Shown piece after piece: positions 44,568-53,266 of a DNA stretch of 64,000 nucleotides. The position numbers were made by a program, and so were the translations under genes. The DNA is from Moheibacter sp035515075 (lineage in GTDB: Bacteria > Bacteroidota > Bacteroidia > Flavobacteriales > Weeksellaceae). The stretch is taken from positions 25,311 through 89,310 of the forward strand of contig DATJBZ010000028.1 in assembly GCA_035515075.1 (NCBI GenBank), written 5' to 3'. Positions within the stretch are counted from its first letter, which is position 1. Each line of letters starts with the position of its first letter. The notes under the pieces are model-generated. The model was not told the DNA's origin. It searched no databases and worked only from the letters and a program-made list of their open reading frames with translations.

Positions 44568-47069
44568 ATGCAAAAAGATCATCAAGTGACCACAGGATTG
44601 AGCGATGAGGCAGTCGCTCAGTCCCGAGTGAAGTACGGCAAAAACAAATTGACGTTTCAAAAAGAGAGCTTTCTATTGTCCACTCTGAAGGATTTGTTGA
44701 AAGATCCGATGATTCTGCTTTTGCTGATTGCTTCTTCCATTTATTTTATGATGGGCGAAATTCAAGATGCATTTTTCATGGTGGGCGCCATAATTTTTGT
44801 CGCTGGAATTTCTGTTTTTCAGCACAATCGCAGCCAAAAAGCCATTGAGAAATTAGAAGAATTTACCCAACCACATTGCAAAGTCATTCGAAATGGTCAA
44901 ACCATTGAAATCAAAGCAGAAGATTTGGTGGTCGGCGATGCTTTGGTGATTGAAGAAGGAATTTTGATTGCAGCAGATGGGAAAATCATTCATTCTTCGG
45001 ATTTTTCGGTCAATGAATCCATTCTTACGGGCGAGTCATTGGCAGTTGCTAAAGACAAAAACGCAAAACAAGCCAAGGTTTTCAAAGGAACTACCGTTGC
45101 AACAGGCATGGCGATTGTGGTGGTTACTGCGATTGGCAATCAAACTGAATTAGGGAAAATCGGAAAAAGTCTGGAAGCCATTCAAGTTGAACAAACGCCT
45201 TTGGAGAAACAAATCAACAGCTTTGTGACCAAAATGATGGTGGTTGGTTTGGTCATTTTTTTGGTGGTTTGGGGGATCAATTATTTCCGTTCGGAAATGT
45301 TGATGGATAGTTTGTTGAAAGCTTTGACTTTGGCCATGAGTATTTTGCCTGAAGAAATTCCTGTGGCTTTTGCTACTTTTATGGCGATGGGCGCTTGGCG
45401 ATTGATGAAAATGGGCGTTGCTGTGAAACAAATCAAAACGGTAGAAACTTTGGGAAGTGCCTCTGTGATTTGTACCGATAAAACAGGTACGTTAACTGAA
45501 AATAAAATGACATTGGCAAAAGTTTTTACTTTGGATCAAGCTGAAATCATTGAAATCTCCGATGTCAAAACAACTGCTGAACTCGATTTGATCAAAATGG
45601 CAATGTGGGCGAGTGAGCCGATTCCTTTTGATCCGATGGAAATAGCTTTGCATCAAGCTTATGCACAATTTTCAGACAAAGATGAAAGAAGTAATTATCA
45701 AATGATCCATGAATATCCTTTGGGAGGAAAACCACCGATGATGACCCATGTTTTTAGCGATCAAAATCATCGGATCATTGCAGCGAAAGGTGCTCCAGAA
45801 GCAATTGTCAATGTGTGTGATTTGACCAAAGAGCAAGAAGAAGCGATTTATTCTGCCATTGAAACCATTGCCCACGAAGGTTATCGGGTGTTGGGCGTGG
45901 CGGAAAGTTTGTTTGAAGGTGAAGTTTTTCCAGCAATTCAACAAGAATTGAAATTTGTATTCAAAGGAATTGTTGCTTTTTATGATCCGCCCAAAGAAAA
46001 TATTCCACAAGTTTTGAAAGATTTCTATCAAGCAGGTGTAGCGGTGAAAATCATTACAGGTGATAACCAAGCGACGACGGCTGCCATTGCGAAACAAATT
46101 GGTTTCAGAGGATATGAACACGCGATAACAGGCAGTGAATTGATGCAACTTTCTCCTGAGAAATTCAAAGAAGCAGTGCGACAAAACCATATTTTTTGTC
46201 GCATGTTTCCTGAGGCCAAGTTGAAAATCATTGAAGCTTTGAAAGCCGATAACAACATTGTGGCAATGACTGGCGATGGCGTGAATGATGGTCCGGCGTT
46301 GAAAGCAGCAAACATTGGCATTGCGATGGGAAAGAAAGGAACCGAAATCGCGAAACAAGCTTCAGAGTTGGTTTTGCTCGATGACGATCTTTCTAAAATG
46401 GTCGATGCCATTGCGATGGGCAGGCGCATTTATATGAATTTGAAAAAAGCGATTCAGTACATCATTTCGATTCATATTCCCATCATTCTGACCGTTTTCA
46501 TTCCTTTGGCTTTGGGCTGGATTTATCCCAACATTTTCTCGCCGATTCATGTGATCTTTTTAGAATTGATCATGGGACCGACTTGTTCCATTGTCTATGA
46601 AAATGAGCCAATTGAGCGCAATACATTGGCAGAGAAACCTCGGCCTTTTACAACCACTTTTTTCAACTTCAAAGAGTTGACGACGAGTATCATTCAAGGA
46701 TTGGTCATCGCTTTGGGAACACTTTTGGTTTATCAATATGCAGTGGCTCAAACATGGGATGAAGCGACCACTCGTGCGATGGTCTTTGCGACCTTGATCA
46801 CTGCCAATATATTTTTAACTTTGGTCAACCGTTCGTTTTTCTATTCCATTTTCACCACTTTGCAATACAAAAATAACTTGATTTTCGGGGTGATTGGGAC
46901 TACGATTTTGCTCAATGCTGCGATTTTATTTTGGGAGCCCTTGGCGAATTTCTTCGATTTCGAAGTGTTAACCCTTCCTCAATTGGGTGTTTGCATATTG
47001 GTGGGCATGTTATCGGTTTTGTGGTATGAACTTGTGAAATTGAACAAACGAAGGGAATATAAAGGCTAA
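44568..47069 (+). CDS. Cation-transporting P-type ATPase (P2-like)
   Basis: 833 residues. A complete P-type ATPase: actuator TGES (LTGESLAVAKD), phosphorylation site CTDKTGTLTENK, nucleotide-binding KGAPEAI, and hinge MTGDGVNDGPALK. The membrane motif in TM4 is ILPEEIPVAF rather than the CPx of heavy-metal P1B pumps, and there is no N-terminal HMA domain. By sequence class it is a P2-type (calcium-pump-like) ATPase with an uncertain ion. Its place at the end of the RND efflux operon suggests a divalent cation. Its stop overlaps that of the convergent tdk by 4 bp. Confidence 0.92.
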   Translation: MQKDHQVTTGLSDEAVAQSRVKYGKNKLTFQKESFLLSTLKDLLKDPMILLLLIASSIYFMMGEIQDAFFMVGAIIFVAGISVFQHNRSQKAIEKLEEFTQPHCKVIRNGQTIEIKAEDLVVGDALVIEEGILIAADGKIIHSSDFSVNESILTGESLAVAKDKNAKQAKVFKGTTVATGMAIVVVTAIGNQTELGKIGKSLEAIQVEQTPLEKQINSFVTKMMVVGLVIFLVVWGINYFRSEMLMDSLLKALTLAMSILPEEIPVAFATFMAMGAWRLMKMGVAVKQIKTVETLGSASVICTDKTGTLTENKMTLAKVFTLDQAEIIEISDVKTTAELDLIKMAMWASEPIPFDPMEIALHQAYAQFSDKDERSNYQMIHEYPLGGKPPMMTHVFSDQNHRIIAAKGAPEAIVNVCDLTKEQEEAIYSAIETIAHEGYRVLGVAESLFEGEVFPAIQQELKFVFKGIVAFYDPPKENIPQVLKDFYQAGVAVKIITGDNQATTAAIAKQIGFRGYEHAITGSELMQLSPEKFKEAVRQNHIFCRMFPEAKLKIIEALKADNNIVAMTGDGVNDGPALKAANIGIAMGKKGTEIAKQASELVLLDDDLSKMVDAIAMGRRIYMNLKKAIQYIISIHIPIILTVFIPLALGWIYPNIFSPIHVIFLELIMGPTCSIVYENEPIERNTLAEKPRPFTTTFFNFKELTTSIIQGLVIALGTLLVYQYAVAQTWDEATTRAMVFATLITANIFLTLVNRSFFYSIFTTLQYKNNLIFGVIGTTILLNAAILFWEPLANFFDFEVLTLPQLGVCILVGMLSVLWYELVKLNKRREYKG

Positions 47070-47662
47070 GTTTTTTCTTCTTTACTTTTCCCCATCTCCT
47101 CCCAAAAAGCACGGCGGCTGAGCGGTTCGTATTCTTCTTTTTCGCCCAATTCAACCAATTTGTCGCTGTTGGTTTTTCGGTGGGAATAATGGGCCAAATT
47201 TCCTGTTTTCACACAAATCGCATGGACTTTGGTCACGTATTCGGCAGTGGCCATCAAATCAGGCATCGGACCAAAAGGACGACCTTTGAAATCCATATCC
47301 AATCCAGCGATAATGACGCGTTTTCCTTGGTTCGCCAATTGATTGGCAACTTCCACAATGCCATCGTCAAAGAATTGAGCTTCATCGATGCCGATGACTG
47401 TTGCATCGCCAGCCAAAATTAAAATATTGTAAGCTGATTCGACCGGCGTGGCATTCAAAGTGTTTTGATCATGAGAAACCACTTCTTCAAAATCATAGCG
47501 TGTATCGACTGCAGGTTTGAAGATTTCTACTTTTTGATTGGCAAACTTGGCGCGGTTGATGCGGCGGATCAATTCCTCCGTTTTTCCCGAAAACATAGAG
47601 CCACAAACGACCTCTATCCAACCACTTTGTTGGCTATTGTTGATGGTATTTTCTAAAAACAT
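47066..47662 (-). CDS. tdk: Thymidine kinase (type II)
   Basis: 198 residues. It phosphorylates thymidine in the salvage pathway. P-loop GSMFSGKTEELIRR (near 21-34); DEAQFFDD; the lid and zinc region is KVHAICVKTGNLAHYSHRK, where only one of the usual four zinc Cys is evident, a common Bacteroidota variant. The minus-strand -7 box lies 7 nt upstream. Confidence 0.93.
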   Translation of the reverse strand: MFLENTINNSQQSGWIEVVCGSMFSGKTEELIRRINRAKFANQKVEIFKPAVDTRYDFEEVVSHDQNTLNATPVESAYNILILAGDATVIGIDEAQFFDDGIVEVANQLANQGKRVIIAGLDMDFKGRPFGPMPDLMATAEYVTKVHAICVKTGNLAHYSHRKTNSDKLVELGEKEEYEPLSRRAFWEEMGKSKEEKT

Positions 47663-47669
47663 ATTGCGA

Positions 47670-47677
47670 CAAAGTTA
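47670..47677 (-). promoter_or_regulatory. -7 promoter box for tdk
   Basis: The minus strand reads TAACTTTG, exact TAnnTTTG, 7 nt upstream of the ATG at 47662. Confidence 0.5.
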
Positions 47678-47713
47678 GGCAATTCACTTGTAGAAAAAAT
47701 TGTATTCATTACA

Positions 47714-47738
47714 AAAAAATCACCATGAACAAATGGCG
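47714..47738 (-). terminator. Probable terminator of the S1/P1 nuclease gene
   Basis: A 6-bp stem with one G-U pair on the minus strand (arms 47721-47726 and 47733-47738) is followed by a U-run (A-run 47713-47719). It lies 14 nt past the nuclease stop. Confidence 0.55.
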
Positions 47739-47751
47739 GTTTCTTTTTGAA

Positions 47752-48540
47752 TTAACCGAAAATTTCATTCAAAACCTTGGCCATGCGCAAGCCGCCTTGG
47801 AGCAATTGCTCTTCCAGCAGCTGAACGTGGTCATAGTTGTAGCGGTAACTCAATTTGTCATTGGGCTGAACACTGGCATAAATTCGATTGGCTTTTTGGT
47901 GAGAATCGAACAGCCAATCCTCTAAAGTGCCATGCATTCGATGCTTAGCTTCTTTTTTGGAATAAATGTCCAATAAGTGGGCGTATTCTGAATAGCTGTA
48001 TTTTTGAAAATCAATCAATTTACTGTCCCAAAGTGTGTGCAAATTTGTATTCCCATTGAACCATTTGACATTGATTTTATTGCCACCCATGTCTTCTTCA
48101 CGGCCAATGTGCAAAGGTTGGTGCAAATCCCCCAAAAGATGGATCAGGAAATATAGGTTTTCTTGGTTTTCTTTTTCGGTCAAATTCTTTCTATTTTTCA
48201 AATCCTGAATGAGCAATTGAATTCTTTTGTACAAATTTTTATCCGATGAGTTTTTTAGTTCCAGGTCAAATTGTGTCCGATTCAGATCCGCTGGAAAGTT
48301 CACATAATGCCATGAGTCAGCATGTTTGTACGCGGGGTCTGATTTGACGAAATCGCCCCAAGTCGCCCAATAGGCCATGGATTGTTTGCCGATGATTTTT
48401 TGGATTTCTTTTTTGGCTTTGTGGTTCAAATGGTTTTCTGCAATTTCTGCCACGATGCGATGTCCTGTAGGTCCCCAAGCCCATGTCAAATTTGACATAA
48501 AAATGAGTCCGAGAAGCATGAAAAGTCTGAATGAATTCAT
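47752..48540 (-). CDS. S1/P1 family nuclease (secreted, zinc-dependent)
   Basis: 262 residues from the ATG at 48540. An ATG seven codons upstream is also possible. The signal peptide ends NLTWA, so the mature protein starts at or near WGPTGHR, where the N-terminal Trp is a zinc ligand in this family. Further ligands: HR in TGHRIVAEIAENHL, HYVNFP, the LLGDLHQPLH block, and NKINVKWFNG with NLHTLWDS. The family cuts single-stranded DNA and RNA outside the cytoplasm and could serve nutrient scavenging. Confidence 0.93.
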   Translation of the reverse strand: MNSFRLFMLLGLIFMSNLTWAWGPTGHRIVAEIAENHLNHKAKKEIQKIIGKQSMAYWATWGDFVKSDPAYKHADSWHYVNFPADLNRTQFDLELKNSSDKNLYKRIQLLIQDLKNRKNLTEKENQENLYFLIHLLGDLHQPLHIGREEDMGGNKINVKWFNGNTNLHTLWDSKLIDFQKYSYSEYAHLLDIYSKKEAKHRMHGTLEDWLFDSHQKANRIYASVQPNDKLSYRYNYDHVQLLEEQLLQGGLRMAKVLNEIFG

Positions 48541-48688
48541 GAGATGAAAAATATGGTGCAATTTAATAAGTTATCCCTAGATTTTGAACTTAAAAACGAT
48601 TAATAACAATAATTTCATGAATTGAACGATGGCGATCCTCATTGTGATTTTGGCATAGATTTAGAAAGTAGCGTTGAAAAGTAGGAAT

Positions 48689-48961
48689 ATGAATCAGTTC
48701 ATGAAATTTATTTACGTTTTGGTAGGCGTTATTTTTTTGGCATCTTGCGCGCCCAGAATAAAACATAGCCACGGGAAACCTCCTCATGCCAAGGTAAAAG
48801 TTAAGAAATCGAAAAATATGCATGCGCCGGGTCAAATCAAGAAAGTGACCGGTTCAAAATCTGCTCGCCCTTATGCGCCTGGTCAAGTGAAAAAACACCA
48901 CTCCAAAAAGCACCACCCTAAAAAGCACCACCCTAAAAAGCACAAAAAGGCGAAGCATTGA
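48689..48961 (+). CDS. Small Lys/His-rich lipoprotein
   Basis: 90 residues from the ATG at 48689; the ATG at 48698 gives a neater signal, while a TTG at 48674 would extend it. Lipobox LASC, then a mature part almost wholly of Lys, His, Pro and Gly, with two copies of an APGQ-(V/I)-KK motif (MHAPGQIKK and YAPGQVKKHH) and a closing KKHHPKKHHPKKH run. I have seen APGQxKK proteins of this kind in flavobacteria, often labelled quinol oxidase subunit, which I think unsupported. The strong positive charge could bind LPS, nucleic acid or (via His) metal. Confidence 0.8.
   Translation: MNQFMKFIYVLVGVIFLASCAPRIKHSHGKPPHAKVKVKKSKNMHAPGQIKKVTGSKSARPYAPGQVKKHHSKKHHPKKHHPKKHKKAKH
48891..48949 (+). repeat. 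15-bp tandem repeat coding KKHHP
   Basis: Two exact copies of AAAAAGCACCACCCT (48905-48919 and 48920-48934) lie between partial copies on each side. It lies in the C-terminus of the small lipoprotein and may vary in copy number between strains. Confidence 0.85.
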
Positions 48962-48966
48962 ACGAT

Positions 48967-50640
48967 TTAACCGTTCAGAATTTTCTTTAAAATCATTTTG
49001 GTGATCAAATAAGTCGGTTTCACACCCGTCAATCCCAAGCCACCAGAAGCCAAAGTACTTCCCGTTTCCAATGGGTTGTCCGAAGCGTAATATGCATACA
49101 TGACTTTGACGTCTTCTGCAATGTGGTGGCGAATTTTCGATGCAATTTGAATGGCTTTTTGGTAATGACCGCCTTCCATTTCGAGTCCGATCGCTTTCCA
49201 AGAAGAGTCTCTAAAATACTCCAACACATCTTTGTTTTGTAGTGAAGTTCCTAAAACTGTGACCATGGGTCCTTCGTAAACTCCCAAACGATTTCCTTTG
49301 AAATCATCTGCCTTCAGTTCGTTTTCAAAAACATAATTGTCTGTTGGTCCTTCGACGATATGCGAATCTGGAATCATGATGTCGCCTTTTTTTCCAGTAA
49401 GAATACCCGCTTTTCCCATGATCGCAATTGATTTCACATTCATTCGCACCGTAGTATTTTTGGTTTCATAAGGTTTGAGCAATTCATCCATCACTTCAAA
49501 AGCTTGTTCACCAAAAGCATAATCCATCACGATGATGACGTCGTCTTTTTTATCCGTTAAATCAGAAAAAGCGGTATTTTTTAAGTTGGATTTTTTCAAA
49601 TCAATGATTTGTACATCCATATTGGTTCCTGAAGTATCGGGAATGAAGATCAATCCTTTGTCTTGTGAAAAGTCAGAAACCGTTTGTCTTAAATTTCCAT
49701 TGTTGCTGGACGAGAGGTCTTTGTAAACATCAAATTCATTGACTGATTTGAAATCTTTTTTCAAGGCATCAAAGGAATACAGCATATTGGAAACACTGTG
49801 CATATTGGCGCTAATGATATGAATCGGTCGATCGAGCAATTGATTGTCGCTCAATGTTTTTTTGATGGTATTGGCCCATCGCTCACCAATGATATGGTGC
49901 CCAATTCGCTGTCTTAAGATAGATGAAAAGACGATTTCTCTTCTTTTGCTGCCATTGAAATCCTGTTGGGAAGTTTTTCCCATCCAATAAATAATTTTGA
50001 AGAATTTGTCTTTGTCAAATTCTAAACTGAAATATTTATGTGCGGCAACCGTTTCATTGTACGTTCTTCCTAAAATCGAAGAAAGGTGCATCAAGGCGAC
50101 ATCTCTTTCTTTGGAAGTCAATTTGACTTCATCTAGCGCGATTTTTTCAATTTCTTGCCAGATGCGGTTCATTTTCTGGGTTTGCTTATTGTACGCTTTC
50201 GCTCTAATTTTTTCTGCTTCATTGTACAAAAAAGTCAAATGCGTCAACGTATCATAAATCTCAGAACGTCCTCGGGTGACTTCAATGTTCATTTGGTCGT
50301 CGCCTACACGGAAACAAATTCGTCTTCTTTTCGGTGGAATGATGGGTTTGAATTTATTGAAATCCACGCCTTCATTCGAAGTAAAATGAATGTAGGGCGT
50401 TTCGGTGATGCCATCGGGCAAACGATCCAAAACATAAAACAAACCTTCCAATTCTACTTTTTCAGGATCGGTCATCGAACCATAAATCTCAGGATTTAAG
50501 TTCAACAATAATTCTTGGATCATCAAACCAGATTGTCCTGAAGGACGATAAGTTCCTCTGTGAAACATGTGTCTCATCGTGATGTACAAACGGTCGATAT
50601 CCGTAGTGGATTGTCTTGCTTTGGTCATATTTTTTATCAT
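48967..50640 (-). CDS. Uncharacterised Bacteroidota protein with nucleoside-phosphorylase-like C-terminus (DUF6909-type)
   Basis: 557 residues, cytoplasmic. ATG at 50640 or four codons later (MTKARQ). The N-terminal 350 residues are helical and unrecognised. About residues 400-550 resemble the purine nucleoside phosphorylase / AMP nucleosidase fold: KSIAIMGKAGILTGKKGDIM is the gate-like glycine segment, GLEMEGGHYQKA matches the family's glutamate motif (EMEG), and AYYASDNP resembles the acidic SD site near the base. I believe it is annotated as DUF6909. Cleavage or binding of a purine nucleotide is therefore plausible; the substrate is unknown. Confidence 0.8.
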   Translation of the reverse strand: MIKNMTKARQSTTDIDRLYITMRHMFHRGTYRPSGQSGLMIQELLLNLNPEIYGSMTDPEKVELEGLFYVLDRLPDGITETPYIHFTSNEGVDFNKFKPIIPPKRRRICFRVGDDQMNIEVTRGRSEIYDTLTHLTFLYNEAEKIRAKAYNKQTQKMNRIWQEIEKIALDEVKLTSKERDVALMHLSSILGRTYNETVAAHKYFSLEFDKDKFFKIIYWMGKTSQQDFNGSKRREIVFSSILRQRIGHHIIGERWANTIKKTLSDNQLLDRPIHIISANMHSVSNMLYSFDALKKDFKSVNEFDVYKDLSSSNNGNLRQTVSDFSQDKGLIFIPDTSGTNMDVQIIDLKKSNLKNTAFSDLTDKKDDVIIVMDYAFGEQAFEVMDELLKPYETKNTTVRMNVKSIAIMGKAGILTGKKGDIMIPDSHIVEGPTDNYVFENELKADDFKGNRLGVYEGPMVTVLGTSLQNKDVLEYFRDSSWKAIGLEMEGGHYQKAIQIASKIRHHIAEDVKVMYAYYASDNPLETGSTLASGGLGLTGVKPTYLITKMILKKILNG

Positions 50641-50690
50641 ATTTTAATCATTTAAGGTTATAACAAAAATTCAACATCGAACGAAGGGTT

Positions 50691-51287
50691 TCAGAACCAT
50701 TTCTTTCTTTTTGATTTTTGTTCTTGGTATTCTTGGTCAATCAACATCAGCTCATCATACCAGGCTTGGCCGAATTTTCGGATCAGTGCATCTTTCAAGA
50801 AATGCGCCACATTTACTTTCAATTCTTTGCCCAAACTACAAGCGTCTGAGCAAATGTCCCAAATGTCGTAATTGACGGCAGTGAATTTTTTGAATTCTTT
50901 CAGACGAACGGGATACAAATGACAGGAAATCGGTTTTTTGTAATCGACCGCACCCGCTTCATAGGCTTTTTCGATGCCACATTTGGTGATGCCTCTTTCA
51001 TCAAAAATCACATAAGCGCATTCGTTGCCGTTGACCAAGGGTGTGACCCATTCGCCATCGATGTCTTTGACGTATTTTCCTTGTGCTTGAATGGCTTCGA
51101 TGCCTTCTTCTCTTAGAAAAGGTTTGATTTTTGGATAAATTTCATCGAGTATCGGCAGTTCATCTTCATCCAAAGGTGCGCCCGCATCTCCCTTTACACA
51201 ACAAATCCCTTTGCATTTTGATAAATTACAAACAAATTCTTCAGAAAGAACATCTTCTGAAATTAAAGTATCGCCAATCTGAAACAT
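50691..51287 (-). CDS. DUF3109 family protein with Cys cluster
   Basis: 198 residues from the ATG at 51287, which sits closest to the promoter box; an upstream in-frame start adds seven residues. CNLSKCKGICC (near residues 20-30) and later Cys in FDERGITKCGIEKAYE, ISCHLYPVR and WDICSDACSLG give the spacing of the YkgJ/DUF3109 zinc- or iron-sulfur-binding proteins. The function is not established. It has its own -7 box. Confidence 0.87.
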   Translation of the reverse strand: MFQIGDTLISEDVLSEEFVCNLSKCKGICCVKGDAGAPLDEDELPILDEIYPKIKPFLREEGIEAIQAQGKYVKDIDGEWVTPLVNGNECAYVIFDERGITKCGIEKAYEAGAVDYKKPISCHLYPVRLKEFKKFTAVNYDIWDICSDACSLGKELKVNVAHFLKDALIRKFGQAWYDELMLIDQEYQEQKSKRKKWF

Positions 51288-51309
51288 AGTTTTTGTTTTT
51301 ATTGACACG

Positions 51310-51317
51310 CAAAGATA
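51310..51317 (-). promoter_or_regulatory. -7 promoter box for the DUF3109 gene
   Basis: The minus strand reads TATCTTTG, exact TAnnTTTG, 22 nt upstream of the ATG at 51287. Confidence 0.5.
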
Positions 51318-51418
51318 AGTTGTTTTATTTTATTCTGCGGATGAAGCTTAGGTGAATTGAATGTCAAATCGAATTAAAAAGCTCTTTGAACAAGGCTTAG
51401 AATCCACTGGGATTTGAC

Positions 51419-51426
51419 TATTTTTG
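51419..51426 (+). promoter_or_regulatory. -7 promoter box for dxs
   Basis: TATTTTTG, exact TAnnTTTG, 7 nt before the dxs ATG at 51434. Confidence 0.48.
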
Positions 51427-51433
51427 CAAGGAA

Positions 51434-53197
51434 ATGAAATCTTTGTTGACAAATATACACACGCCAGAAGCTTTGAGAAAATTGAACAAAAGCGAACTTC
51501 CTGCAGTAGCTGAGGCTTTGCGCGAGTTTGTTTTGGATACGCTTTCGGTGAAACCTGGACATTTGGGTGCTGGTTTGGGCGTGGTGGAATTGACGATTGC
51601 CTTGCATTATTTTTACAATACACCCGAAGATCTCTTGATTTGGGATGTGGGACACCAATCTTATCCGCACAAAATTCTCACTGGTCGGAAGGAAAGTTTT
51701 GCCACTTTGCGACAATTGGATGGCATTGCTGGCTTTCCTTGTCGAAGGGAAAGTGAATTTGATGCCTTTGGTACAGGCCATTCTTCAACATCGATTTCAG
51801 CGATTACTGGTATGGCTTTGGCGAATCAATTGCAACAAAAAACCAACCAGCACATTGCCGTTATCGGTGATGCGTCCATCGTTTCGGGCATGGCATTCGA
51901 AGGGTTGAATCATTTGGGCAGTACTGATTTGGATGTTTTGATCATTCTCAATGACAATTCAATTGGGATCGATCCTTCGGTGGGGGCGTTGAAAAAACAT
52001 TTCATTGAATTGAATCAAGGAAAAACGGATTCGATTTTTGAAGATTTTGGATTTCATTATGAAGGTGTGGTGGATGGCCATGATTTTAACGCATTGTTTG
52101 CTGCTTTTGAGAAATTGAATGTGGTCAAAGGACCGAAATTATTGCACATCAAAACGACCAAAGGCAAAGGTTATTTACAAGCAGAAGCAGACCAAGTCAA
52201 ATGGCATTCGCCAGGCTTGTTCAATAAATCTACAGGAGAGATTTCCAAAAAAAAATCAGAAACCATTAGTTTTCAGCAGGTTTTTGGCGAAACTTTGACC
52301 GATTTGATGGCGAAAAACCAGCAATTGGTGGCTTTGACGCCCGCGATGTTGAGTGGAAGCAATTTATTGAAAGCCAAAGAACAATTTCCTGATCGGGTGT
52401 GGGATGTTGGCATTGCGGAACAACATGCGGTGACTTTGTCGGCGGGTTTGGCGACCCAAGGCATGATTCCTTTTTGTACGATTTATTCGACTTTTTTACA
52501 AAGAGCTTATGATCAATTGATTCACGATGTGGTAATTCAGAATTTGCCGGTTGTTTTTTGCATTGATCGCGCAGGAATTGTGGGCACGGACGGAACGACC
52601 CACCATGGGAATTTTGACATTGCTTTCTTGAATCTTTTGCCGAATGTCATTGTTTCTTCTCCGATGAATGCCCAAGATTTTCAGAACTTATTGTTCACGG
52701 CACAATTCACAGAAACACCTTTTGCCATTCGTTTTCCCAAAGGAAACACCGAAGCGACTTCAATGGATTTTAATTATGAAAAATTAGCCATTGGTAAAGC
52801 AGTTGAACTCAAAAGAGGAAAGAAGATAGCGCTCTTGACTTTTGGCCCAGTTGGGCAAAAAATCAGCAATCTTTGGGAAGAATTGACTCAGAAAGAAAAT
52901 TACGGTCATTACAATTTCTTGTTTTGCAAACCTTTGGATCATGCAATGGTGGATTTCATTTTTTCCAATTATGAACAAATCATCACTTTTGAAGATGGTG
53001 TTTTACAAGGTGGATTTGGCAGTGCGGTGAATTTGTATGCCCAAGAAAAAGATTACAAAGGGAAAATCACTTGTAGGGCTTATCCTGATGCATTGATTTC
53101 GCATGGAACAATGGAGGAGTTGGAACGACAAATGGGCTGGGATGAAGCGTCGATTCTGGCCTTTATTCAAAAGTTATCATCAGAAACAATTGTTTAA
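51434..53197 (+). CDS. dxs: 1-deoxy-D-xylulose-5-phosphate synthase
   Basis: 587 residues, slightly shorter than the usual 620-640. It condenses pyruvate and glyceraldehyde-3-phosphate, the first step of the MEP isoprenoid pathway that also feeds UppS. Thiamine-diphosphate domain: DVGHQSYPHKILTGR, GHSSTSISAITGMA and the GDG-like GDASIVSGMAFEGLNH, with NDNSIGI. The transketolase pyrimidine domain has DVGIAEQHAVTLSAGLA. The C-terminal transketolase domain closes the protein. Confidence 0.96.
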   Translation: MKSLLTNIHTPEALRKLNKSELPAVAEALREFVLDTLSVKPGHLGAGLGVVELTIALHYFYNTPEDLLIWDVGHQSYPHKILTGRKESFATLRQLDGIAGFPCRRESEFDAFGTGHSSTSISAITGMALANQLQQKTNQHIAVIGDASIVSGMAFEGLNHLGSTDLDVLIILNDNSIGIDPSVGALKKHFIELNQGKTDSIFEDFGFHYEGVVDGHDFNALFAAFEKLNVVKGPKLLHIKTTKGKGYLQAEADQVKWHSPGLFNKSTGEISKKKSETISFQQVFGETLTDLMAKNQQLVALTPAMLSGSNLLKAKEQFPDRVWDVGIAEQHAVTLSAGLATQGMIPFCTIYSTFLQRAYDQLIHDVVIQNLPVVFCIDRAGIVGTDGTTHHGNFDIAFLNLLPNVIVSSPMNAQDFQNLLFTAQFTETPFAIRFPKGNTEATSMDFNYEKLAIGKAVELKRGKKIALLTFGPVGQKISNLWEELTQKENYGHYNFLFCKPLDHAMVDFIFSNYEQIITFEDGVLQGGFGSAVNLYAQEKDYKGKITCRAYPDALISHGTMEELERQMGWDEASILAFIQKLSSETIV

Positions 53198-53220
53198 AAT
53201 ACCATCAAATAGGTATTTTA
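53195..53220 (+). terminator. Possible terminator or attenuator after dxs
   Basis: 9-bp stem, TAAAATACC (53195-53203) with GGTATTTTA (53212-53220), overlapping the dxs stop. It is AT-rich with only a short U-tract, so it may be weak. Confidence 0.45.
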
Positions 53221-53266
53221 TATTTTGAACAATTACAATATCTTCGTTGGAGTTTTTTTTATCTCT

